Shown piece by piece: positions 36,301-48,300 of a stretch of 64,000 bases of DNA. The notes beneath the pieces are model-generated. The model was not told where the DNA came from, made no database searches, and was given only the letters and a program-made list of their open reading frames with translations. Both the position numbers and the translations under genes were made by a program. This DNA comes from Cheiracanthium punctorium (taxonomy: Eukaryota; Arthropoda; Arachnida; Araneae; Cheiracanthiidae). Within the stretch, counting starts at the first letter, position 1, and every line of letters begins with the position of its first letter. The DNA lies in assembly GCA_038373885.1 (NCBI GenBank), contig JAWZYV010019530.1, positions 372,001-436,000 on the forward strand, given 5' to 3'.

Positions 36301-39300
36301 ACTTTCACCGATGCACTTGTGATCAGCCGCTGTTTCCCAGCAGCTTGGCCTCCTCGCTCGCCTGATCTCACACCGTGCGAATTTTGGTCATGTGGATTCT
36401 TAAAGGATCAGGTGAACCGAGAACACCCAGCAACCTTGGCACATCTGAAAGACACAATTATACGGACTGTTCGTGGAATTAATGTGGACTTACCGCGTTC
36501 CGCTGTGGAACACACTGCTTTACGAATGGAAACAGTTATGGAGAACCACGGCACACATATATAACATCTGTAGAATGTCTTGTTGATCTGCAGCCCCACC
36601 TATCGGCAACTTCTTGTACTACTAATTTTTCTTAATAAATCCTGAGTCGTGATATGAAGTATCTGTTTTCAAAATTTCATCAGATTATGACCCATGCAAC
36701 ATCCTGCACAGGCCTCTGAGTTGAGGAAGTTTAATTTAGACAACCCTGTCCTTTCGGAACCGATGAGAGACCTGATGATGATGACGACAATGTGCACCCG
36801 AACCGGTTAAGTGTCACAAGATTAGATTTGCTGAACGCTATACACTTTTTAAATAGATCATTTGAGAAGAACAACGTAAATGATCAGATTAAATTTGCTA
36901 CGCCCCTAAAACAGCCTTTAATTTCGGATTCCTCCCTCCCCTCCAAGAAATTGAAATTGTTTTTTGCTTTCCAAACATGTACCATGTAAGGAAAGTATTG
37001 TAATCATGAAAAAATTCGACTTCGAGATTTTGGTGTATTGACACGTTTTGAGGTCTTCTAAAGTCATGGATGCTATTTTTACGAGATGTATGTGTCTGAG
37101 TGTGTATGTGTGTTTGTGTGTATGTGTGTGAATACGACAGCTCCTAAACGGGGCATTCGATGGAGCTCAAATTGGGTATATATGTTATAAACCACCGTCG
37201 TAAGGCCAGTATTGATTTTGGTGTGTATAGGACTTCTAAAGCAGTCTTTCTACAGGGAAGATTTCTTTTACATTATGGCCTATAGGGGGAAATTCTAGAA
37301 AGTGAGGTAGCGTTTAAACGGTACATTCGATTGAGCTCAAATTGGGTATATATGTTATAAACCACCCTCGTAAGACCAGTATTGATTTGGATGTGTATAG
37401 GACTTATAGTTTTTCTACAGGGTTACGACAAAGATTTCTTTTACATTATGACGCATGGGGAGAAATTATTGAAAGTGCGCCAGCTTTTAAACGGCGCATT
37501 CGATTGAGCTTCAACTTGGTATATATGTTTGAAATATTCATCGATTAAAATTTATTTAAACGCTTGGTAATTATCTTAATCGTAAGTGTTCGGAAAGTCG
37601 AGTGGAGTCACTCCAGATTTTTTTAAATTAATGTACATACGTATTTTTTCTCATGTTCACTTCTTTATTCTTTAATAAATATGTGCATAGATTAAACTCT
37701 TGACGAATATAGTTCATATTTTTCATTTAATTTACTGATTTCTTTTCCTAAATTTTCTCACTTCTGATTTTGTCCTGCCCGTTATTTCGGATTCCGGTCC
37801 ATTTCAATCCCTCCGATGTGACCGGAATAAGCAGCGACTGCTGTTCAAGAAATGCCCCCAAGAGAAACGAACATAACGGGTTCTCCAGATTTTTTAATTT
37901 TTTTTTTTGTAACATTGCGCATATACTTTTTTAACTGAATTGAAATGATCGATAAATACTTTTTTAAAGCAATTAACCTCCTCTGAAAGCACGAACGAGC
38001 GACTCATGCAAGTCTCTTGTTCTATTTAGGCACTCATGTAATGGAGGGCAGCGGCAAGATGCTGGTGGCCGCCGTCGGAGTCAACTCACAAGCTGGTATC
38101 ATCATGACTCTGCTGGGGGCTGCCAAAGAAGAAAAACCAGCGCCAGTTGCCAAGCCTAAAGGTACGATGATCAGCGTTGTATATTTAAAGAAGTGGTGTA
38201 ACAACCGTAAAATGACGTCAAAGCATCGTCATCCTTTTTAGTTACAATCCATCCAACTAACTCCATGGCGCGGGCTCGCGATTTTCATTTATCCAGTAGT
38301 TCGCCTATTGTTGGTGTTCTAAAGTTTTTTTAGTGAAAGATGTTTGCAAGAAATATATTGCAAGATGATTTTGTAATGGTTGTGAATAATAAAATGATGT
38401 TTACAGCAATAGTGCTAAATATCGTGGATCTCTCATCTGATGAATGATCTTCGATTAATCTTTGAACATCTTGCATCCTCGAGTTCTGTGGTGCACGTAG
38501 GGAATGCAATCCCGATCCCGCTGGAACGGGACCCTGCGGGATCCCGCACAAATGTTTGCGGGACTAGTCCCGCGGGATTACGATCCTGATCCCGCGGGAT
38601 TGACACTGAGAGATAAATTATTTTTTATTACAATTTCCAAGAACTCCAAGTTAAACTCCAAGTTTCACGGTGCTTTCCCAATCAATAGACCGAAAATTTT
38701 TGCATATTTATGTCTCTTATCTAATAATAAGCAGAACAATAATTACAAATTTTAATTCAAAGTTTTATTTTCTTTTAAATTATCTTCCAGTGGGAGTCTG
38801 GATCAAACTTCGAAATCTAAACAACCTAATCTAAATTTTTCGCAAACTTCCCTAGTCTCCAAATGAACTGAAATATTTTATGCTATGTAATTTATCTCAG
38901 TTAGCGAATAGTCAGGAATCAATTATAGAAAGTTTTCATTTTAGTCTTTAATTTTTTTAATTCAGACTTTTAATTAGTTTACTAAAATTAAATCTAAACT
39001 AGGAAATGATTCACTCTATTTGTTCGATTTTGTACATTCTTTTTTCAGTAATTAAGAAAATAACGTAAGTATGTGAATGTATCTATCAATTGTATACTCC
39101 TGGAAATTCCTCATTTTTAGTAACTAACATAAGACATAACTTAGTAAATTATTCTGAATATCATGATTATAATTTTCATATTTCTGTAAGTTACTGTATT
39201 AATTATCTTATAAGATTAATTATTATTATTAAACTTGATAGTGCTTGAAATCTTCCTTTTTTCTACTTTTCTATATTGAAATGAACTCCAAGTTAAATAG

Positions 39301-42300
39301 AATGTCCATTCTGCGGGATTGCGGGATCCCGCGGGATTAATAAATCTCAATCCCGAAATCCCGCAAGACGAAATACAGTCCGGGATTGCATTCCCTAGAT
39401 GCACGTTTTCAATCTCTCATCCCTTTTTTTAGAATAGCGCAGTGGCAGCTCTTTCATTTGAGCACATAAGCACGCGAACCCCCCCCCCCCGAGGTAAAAT
39501 TAAAAAATAAGCACATCAAAAAATTAAATTAAAAAAAAATATTAAGTACATTTCTAGATTTTTGGATATTTAAAACGTGAGTTTTACTCTCCCTCCCCCA
39601 CACTATATTTAAATACCTTCATTATAGCTAACGCACTGTATCGTAGTTTACTACATCATTGTATTTCGTCACGCGCACGTGCGATCGGCCAAATGACCTT
39701 CTGAACCGCTTTCCGAGAAAAGACGCGGAGAGAGTTGCGGGAGAAGTAAGTCGCTGCTGATATCACTTCGTTCGCACATTATTAGTGTGCTCGCAGACGA
39801 TTATCTTGCCATTATCTCTTCCGGATTCTCTCTTGGTTTGTTATGTTCGGTGAGTTAATCCACTTTTTAACTTTCTTATTATTTTCTTTATTTTTATCAT
39901 TTTTCACGACCGTATTTTTTACGAACTAGTGTCAATAATTAAGATGGTAGTAAAATAAGTGTTTCGGAGCTAATACCTGCGTATTTAATTTTCGAAATTT
40001 ATTTTGTGACATTCAAATTACGCACGAACCGCCACTGGAATAGCGTAATACAAAGATTACCACACACAGTTCTGGAGCAATCGAGACGACAGCCCCTATG
40101 GCTAAGGTTTCCAAGCCAACCCACCTCTCGAACTCAAACCACAGACAAAATTCTTAAAGGCAATATTTTTAATTTCTCTATATACTTTACTAACTGAAAT
40201 ACCCGTCGGTGATGGGTTAGTGTGTAACGAATCACTACAGTTAAAATTTCCGACCCCTTTGTTTAGCATAGTTTTGTTAGCCTACCCACTAGCAGTTAAC
40301 CTGTATTTCGGAACTGGAGGGGCTCTTGATAATCTCTTTTCCTCTACTCAAACACAAACGAGACGCCTTTCGTGGGGATAGGCATGGTACAGCATCACTT
40401 CTGCCGTTTCCGGAATTCTCAAAGTTCCCTTTTCTGGTTTCATTATACGAGGGCTGTTCTTTTATTGAACCTCCGATGGTCAATAAGTAAAAGACGTTAG
40501 TAAAGAATACATAGAATTTATTACCGAAAGTTAGGTATAGACAAGTGGTCCTTTCCGATTTATACATTATGAAGATTTGAGCATTTGTTTAATCGGTAGA
40601 GAAGCTTCCCAATGCCCTGTTCTAGAAGCATTACCGCCAGCTATGCAAACATGAGCCTGAAATTTGTTTTAAATTTCTTCATTGGTCTGGAAGCTTTGGC
40701 CTCTTAGCCTGCTCTTCATTAAGAAACAGGTGAAAATACCTCAATGCTAAGTCAGTAACCAAAAGAGATCAATAAAGTGTTCCAAAACAACGGTAATGTG
40801 AGAGTGAGATCGTTGATGGTCTCTATTGGTCATTGACTTAGCCCGAGTGATTTCCGATATTTGAACTGAACGACTGCCTAGAAGCCCAGAGTAAGAAGAC
40901 CCAAAGCTCTCCTTCATATGAAGTTTTGCGAAACAATTTCAGGCCCTTGGACGCAACTCTGGCTGTAAAGTTTCACTAGGAGGGCATCGGAAGGTTTGTC
41001 TACCGATTCGTCAATTGCCTGAATCTTCATGGCGATTATGTTGAAAAGAAATCGTATATGTTCCTAGCTTTTGGCAGTAAATTCTTTTTATTATTCGCGG
41101 CCATCGTGAATGTTCTAACAGGCCTGCATGAGAACTTCGATAAGTCATTTATAGAGGCCTACAGATGTTTCTTATTGGTTAGATTCGACCGATAGATGAC
41201 GTACCTAAGTGCTGGAACCAATAAGTGAACTCCTGTAGGCCTCTTCAGATGACTCATCGACGTATCCAAACGTGCCTGGTAGAAAATCCACGATGGCTCC
41301 AAGTCATGATCCACTGAATCCGAAAACCACTATCCGCATTTTCAATGCAGGTGAATAGGGACTGAAGATTTGCTTTCACTATAACTTAAAAATTCACTAT
41401 AGCCAGAGTTGACTGTACTTTTTATATTTAATGTACTGCAACCTCATTCGTTGGTTTCTAATGTTTATTTTCTCTTTCTTCTCCTGGGTGAAAAACAGTT
41501 GAGAGTGACGCAAACATTCCAAACGACACGGCTCCCCACGAAGTGTCACCCGAAGCCCCAAAGAAAGAAGACAGCAATCCACACAAGGAGAAGTCTGTTC
41601 TTCAAGCCAAGCTAACGAAACTAGCCATTCAGATAGGGTATGCAGGTAAGAATTTCTACCGAAAACATTGAATGTCGAGATAAACAAAAAATCACTCTCC
41701 GAAAAATAGCTGACGGTCAGGTGTGTAGGTGTTAAAAATTCAGGTTCGTGGTGACAAGCTCATATGTAGGTTTGCAGCATGGATGCCCAACCCGTAGCTC
41801 GCGTAGGGATGTGCCGTTCGAATGATTTCCGTAATCGAGTCATCGATTTCGAATAGTGTCAATATTCAATTAATCGAATATTGAATAATCGTGATTTCAC
41901 TATTCGAATAATATTCGCGATTTCACAATTCGAATTATATTCACGATTAATCAATTCATCGATTTAGAATAGTGTCAGTATTCGATTAATCGAATATTGA
42001 ATAATCGGGATTTCATTATTCGAATAATATTCGTGATTAATCAGGATTTTACAATTCGAATTATATGCACGATTAATCGCGATTAATCGTTTCATAATTT
42101 GAATTGTATTCGCGATTAATCGCTTTATAATTTGAATTGTATTAGCGATTAATCGTTTTCGCAATTCGAATTGCACTGACATTGACGATTAATCATTTCA
42201 CTGATGCTATTCGAATGCTATATGATGAGCGTTCGAATGGATTTTTCGAAATTGATTGATTCGAATGGATTTAATAAAGGATTAATTCGAATAGTTTCAT

Positions 42301-45300
42301 TCATTCATGCCCATTACTGAGCTCGCAAGTCACAGCGACTTTTGATGTGGCTCATTTTATCAACAAGGGCATAAATTGCCTAAAAAATTATTTGCTGTAT
42401 AAAATAAAATACCGCTGTTAAAATACAATATCGCAATAATATACAATACTTATTATTCTTATGCGGCTCCAGAAAAGGTTGGGCACCACTGATTTACAGC
42501 TACTAAGGCTGTTGTTTCTTACGGCTACATTGGAACTCAATCTATATCAATTCGGCCTCTCACCGTACAAGTAAGGATAACATGAAAGTCTTCAAAATTA
42601 CTAAGGGAAAAAAATGGAGACATTAACATTGGTGATATCTTATATAATAGGTCGTAAATATCTTAAAAATAGGTAAAAACAAATTTAAATCAATTTTAAG
42701 TCAGAAGCGCCAACATTCATTTATTCATTACTTTACGTGGGTAAACGGTAATCTATAGTTAGAGAATGGTTTAAAATTGTTTGAGGTGGAGGAAGGGGGC
42801 GGTTATTAGAGATGAGTTCGGGCTCATTTTTTGAAGCCCGAGCCCGAAGACTTTTAATCCGAGCCCGCCCGAGCCCGAGCAATATTGTTAAAGTTGGAGC
42901 CCCCGAAATTTCAGCTAAAGACAAATAAAATTAACTACTTCATGAATAAGATACAATAAATTTTGGAGCTTCACACACCTTCTAGTCCCCCGTGCCGATA
43001 TTTTTTAAAATAAGTACGTCTATTTATCCCATGAATCACTTTTTAAAATCTGTTTCAAGGATAATGCTCAACAAAGGAGAAATTTTTCACGAGCCCGAGC
43101 CCGCCCAAGCCCGCCCGAGCCCGAACGCAATCGTGAATTACAGAGCCCGAGCCCGAGTCGGGCCCGGGCTCGGGCTCGGGCTTTCGGGCTCGGGCTGAGC
43201 CCGTCTCATCTCTAGTGGTTATCGGTGTCTACAAGACTGAATATGTGTTGAAAAAAATCGTATATAGAAACTATTCCACTACGCGAAATTTTCACTTACG
43301 GAGTTCTTGGAAGATATCTTACAAACTTGGACCAAGAGTTTACGATATGTGAATCACCATTCTGTTGTACATTAGAGTCCAATGCCGAGCAAACAGAACG
43401 TGCTTTATTCATTTCTTCTTTAACGCAGAGCGCATATATGAGAGCTCAAAATCCCTATTTTGGCCAGATGTTCGGCTGGATAGTTGTGCCCAGTTCGCGA
43501 TCTAAAATTGGCCACAGCTTCTTCCCTAGTTACAAATCTGCGACTGTATTTCTCGTTTTCTCGTCATAAAATTGAAAAAGAAATTTCCAAAACGTATTGA
43601 GGCTGTGTAAAAATTGATTTTAAATTTTCGATTGTCTAAAAAATTTATATTGTTCTTTAATTTTTTAATTTTCAATAAAGGTAAAAAAAAATTATTCCGT
43701 ATTGAAACCGCATTGATGAAACTATCTCATATGTCCGTATCACAATCATGATTTTAATTTTTAAAAAAACGACTGCTAATGAATTTTTATCAAAATTAAA
43801 TTTTCAGTAATTATCATTTTATGCTGGTAAAATTTAGTCGAAATAAATTTTAGCGTTTTTAGAAAACTAAAAATGTAAATAGTGCATGCATGTGCATTTT
43901 TAAAATTATCAAAGTACTAATGTATCACAACTATAATGCTGATAATAAGTGTATTTGATTCATCTCGAGTTTCTGAACTGCGAGATTTCAAAAATAGTTT
44001 TAAATATTTATGATTTTTTAGTATATTTATAAATAGTGCGTTTATAAATATAAAATAATAGAATGGGGTTCACATAGTTCTTGAATTTCCTATTTGTAAA
44101 TTTCACCATCATATCACACTTAAAACAATGTAGAGGCAGAGATAAGAAAAGAAAATAGCATATATTTTAAATAATCAAACCAGCTTACGTGAATAATTGG
44201 TAATATTCATAATGTGTTTTGTATGAGCAAACAACGTACGTTGTACAATTAATAATAAACAGACACTCTATAAAAGGGAATGTTTCACATTCTAATGGTA
44301 CCCGTTGCTATAGGCTTGTTCCGTGGCTGACGGGATATACAAGCTGCTGTGCTTCCATTTTGGTCACACCGTTTCGCACTCATACAGTCATGTGAGATAG
44401 AGGGTGTGACAATTTTACTGTGGTTCTATCAAACTAAGATGGTCACACCCCTTTAATCAGATTTCAGAACCATAGCTTGTAAATCTCGTTAGCCACGGCT
44501 TGTTCCATGTGACGTCACAATACCTTTTAGGCAAAATAGCTGATAGGCTTGTTTTTCATAACAGTGCCTAACAGGATTACAAGGAAAACTTAACCCAGTG
44601 CTTGTTGCATGGGAGAAGCTACAACGTAATTTTTTATTAATAAACGTGGAACAAGCCTTTGCAAGCCTAAAAGTAGATGAAGCCAGCCCGTTTGGCAATG
44701 CTCAAGAAGCCTCAAACATCGTGATTTTTTTACCTGTAAATTCTTTTCATGTGTCGGTATTTATGTGGTCTGTGTTCGCAGGTTCCACAATTGCTGCGTT
44801 CACAGTCGTAATCCTAATGATCCGTTTCGCCATCACCACTTTCGTGGTAAGGCAAGAGGTGTGGTCCGCCAGCCATACACAGATGTTGGTGAAGTTCCTC
44901 ATCATCGGTGTCACGGTGCTGGTGGTTGCCGTACCAGAGGGCCTACCGCTTGCAGTCACCCTCGCCCTCGCTTACTCCGTCAAGGTAAGATTCTTTATAT
45001 TCCGTGACTCTAGAATAAAGAGCCATTCAATGTGACGTACGCCATTTGAGTGACAACCGATTGTTCAGATTCTGCTACTGAACACTGTCACGCAAATTTA
45101 AGCTCCAACTGAAAGCTGATGCTCGATAACAATTGCTATTACAGTGAAACCTCTCTGAGCGGACACCCCACCGTACCGAGAATTTTTGGCCGCTCAGAGT
45201 GGGTGGCCGCTCTGAAGGGTTTTATTTACTATTATAAGATATAATTGCTATAATGTGTAATATAAACAAGTCTGACACTTATCCCTTATTTAAAATAAAA

Positions 45301-48300
45301 TTTAAAACTTATCTAAAGAGAAAATAGCACTTTATTTAAACGCTTTCTTACATTTTTTTGAAAAAAAGGATACACTTTTTGTCTGTTTTAAGTTTTTACT
45401 TTTCTCTGAAACAACCATTTTTTTCATGTTCGTTTCTTACTTTAAAAATCAGATCTATAACAGATTCGTTTGTAACCGCTCCGGAATTTTCGATAATTTC
45501 ATCGATTTTCCCTGAAGTCGCTTGTGTTGAAAGTTTAGCTTGCTCGCCATTACAAACATCGGGGGAAATCTTCGCCAGGGACGAAATTAGTGCCTGAAAG
45601 GCACAAAAATTCATTTTCAAAAACGTTTATATACACTAACATACTGTTTGGTTAATTTAAATCAATTTCCATGAAAGAGATAACAGATTCCACTTTTAAC
45701 CCTGCCTCTAAGAAGAGGAATGGACTTCGCAAGTTATTCTTGGGTCTTCGACCATAAACCTGACCTTGAGTTTTTCCGCTGAAACATGAAATGTTTGGAG
45801 TTTCCAGAAAAATGAGATGGGCGATCCCACTCGGTGGCCGTTTAGAGGGGGTCGGGTGGCCGCTGATACAGGTTATTTTAACATGAGGTCTAAGAACCGA
45901 AAAATCCGTGTCATGAAAAATTGGCAGTTTAGGGGTGGCCACTCGGAGAGGTTTCACTGTACTTGTTTACTTACGTACTAAATATTTATTTTTCTACAGA
46001 AAATGATGAAAGACAACAATCTGGTGAGGCATTTGGACGCGTGTGAGACGATGGGCAACGCCACTGCCATTTGCTCTGACAAGACAGGAACCCTCACCAC
46101 CAATCGAATGACGGTGGTTAGGAGCTTTTTATGCAGTACGTATTGACTTTCACTAATTTCTAAGGAGGTAAATACAAGGCGGTTCATATAGTAAGATAAC
46201 AAGTCCTCTAACTTAAAAGCTTGTCACGAAATCCAAGCGATACACAAGTACAGAAAGGCATTTGGTGCGGATTATCTTTTCACCAAAGCCTCCATGGATA
46301 CCAAAACGTTTGTTCCATCTTTATACCAACCGATTCCGGTCGCTGAGCTATTGAACGCGGCACGGGTTTGGAAATGCCGACCCACCAGTTGCTTCTTCAG
46401 CTTCCCGAAGTCACTGGATACGAAATCGGAACTGTAAGGAATGATGTTCCATCAGAAGCGCTGTAGTCAATCACGTAGCGTCCAGTGGTCATTTAGTGGC
46501 ATTTGATTGCTGTGATCTTCTGTTGTACCTAAACCTCAGTTGCTCGAAAAATATGTGCACCCGTGAGGATTCTTGTTACCTTACTTTGTGAACCACCTAG
46601 GTAAGTTAGGCCTACTGGATAAGACACGTGAACATGGTATACGGCTGAAGTGTGAAGGCCTGGCATTCTGGCCTACCGCACGGCTGTCATTCTGTCAAAG
46701 ACTTTCCAGATACTCATTGTAGAACTTTTTGGCTAGAAATATATCTTTATCTCTTTAAGTCAGTGTTCTGTTAGCCTCTTTGACCTTGAAGAGGATCGAA
46801 TAAGCCTTCAGAGTTATAAGAAGGTTATATGAAGGGATTTCCTATAAACCTCATAAAAAATATACATTTACAAATTACATAATGTTCAATGAAGTCTCAT
46901 TATAATGAACTTCCATTTTGCAATTGATTCTAAATAATAATTATTTATGCCAGATCTTGAACATGTGTGGATGTATTAAATGGAACTTAAATGTCCTTCG
47001 ACCCCCTAAAATCCCTTAAAATATCATCCGAACAAGGCACTCTTACCCTAGGCAGATAGCTCTAGCGTAGCTTTATCTCATCACAACACAGCACATACCT
47101 AAGTCATGAGATTCTGGTAATGCATCCAAACTAAGAATTTAACTTAAATTTCACAGTTACAAGTACTCAAAAGAATCCTTTTTTCATCTCCAAACAACCT
47201 TTACATCGATCATGCAAGCTGTTGAAAGAACGCTGTATGTCTTGATTGCATAGTGTGTACCTCCTTTAGTCTGTTTGCCCCCCTGTTGTTTAGTCCCTTA
47301 TTGCAACTGAAATGTTTCCTTTGTAAAGCACATGTAATTTAAAAAATATATAAAAAGACAATGCAGGTGCCAGATCAGGCGAATAGAATGGATGTTCCCG
47401 TAAACAGATCTGTTTGAGGCTAGAAAGTGCTTTGGGAGTAGTGCTTGGGAGCAAGCAGTACGCTGGCGAACTACAACCATTCCTTTGTCCCTTAAGGAAG
47501 AGACTGAAAGAGGTACACAGTCAACAATTCCAGCTTTCTTTCTACAACTTGAGTAATTCATGTAAACACTTTGTTGAATCGTTGTTGAATGGCACGTCTA
47601 TTTTGCCCACGATTATACTGAACCCCTGTGACTCCGATATTGAAATAAAATCCTTGGTTTAGATATGTTGCTGCTTGGTTTAGATATGTGGCTAACTGGA
47701 ATTCAATCCATAGAGATCAGGTGCACAATATCATGCAAAAGGAACAAGGAACAGAAATACTGTAAAGAAACAAGATAAACAAGAAAGGAGAAGGGGTAGA
47801 GTTCAATCAATATGAGTTCATAAGAGTCGTGGTCGTCCAATATACTTTGGGTATTTCACCAAGTCTTTGAGCCTCTTGATCTAAGTTCCGGCACTTAAGA
47901 AGGTGTTCAGCATTCATGGTGTCCACTTTACAGATTTGACAAATATTTGATGGGAGTATACCTATTTTGTTAATGTTTTCTGCCAAACAGCCGTGGACTT
48001 TCTTTAGTCTGAAGTTTGCCACGGATTCCTAACGGGGTCTGTGGCAACGCGTTTTCCAGCAGTTTTTGGATTTTACCCCCAATATACACATTTACTTTAC
48101 AGCTTAGTCAGATTTAAGAGAATCTCTAATATTCCTATAAACCTGCCTTTTAAGTGATTCTGGAGTAATAGGTTTATTGTTTTGTTGTTGAAGTTTTACT
48201 CTCTTCGCTAACGAGAATGCCTTTTCGTTGCCGTCGATTCCCACATGCGAAGGGAAATTTTTCCTTTACTTAAAATAAAATCCTTAATTCAGGTATAATT

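Larger units (their letters stand above)
35990..38029 (+). other. PMCA: PMCA intron 4
   Basis: Contains the transposase remnant (36058-36600) and the 170-bp tandem repeat (37125-37530). 36720-37080 and 37560-38029 show no structure. Confidence 0.6.
38162..41498 (+). other. PMCA: PMCA intron 5
   Basis: Holds a hAT element (38498-39397), a CpG-rich patch (39660-39860) and a long hairpin (41098-41297). 39860-41097 is unremarkable apart from ACGAGGGCTGTTC near 40447, which resembles the end of a mariner-type element; no partner or transposase was confirmed. Confidence 0.6.
41646..44781 (+). other. PMCA: PMCA intron 6
   Basis: Contains two nested hAT elements (41778-42491), a hAT MITE (42807-43214) and a hairpin (44316-44505). 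43223-44315 and 44506-44781 show nothing more than AT-rich sequence. Confidence 0.6.

Noticed and set aside
40440..41000. Mariner transposase between 40440 and 41000
   Set aside because: Only the ACGAGGGCTGTTC end looks familiar; translation of both strands gave no convincing transposase motif.
41964..42182. Minus-strand frame with repeated RLIANTIQI peptides
   Set aside because: It is a translation of the ATTCGAAT/TTAATCG motif array inside a hAT MITE.
44598..44781. In-frame extension of exon 7 upstream
   Set aside because: The frame is open by chance; the AG at 44780-44781 and family alignment place the exon start at 44782.
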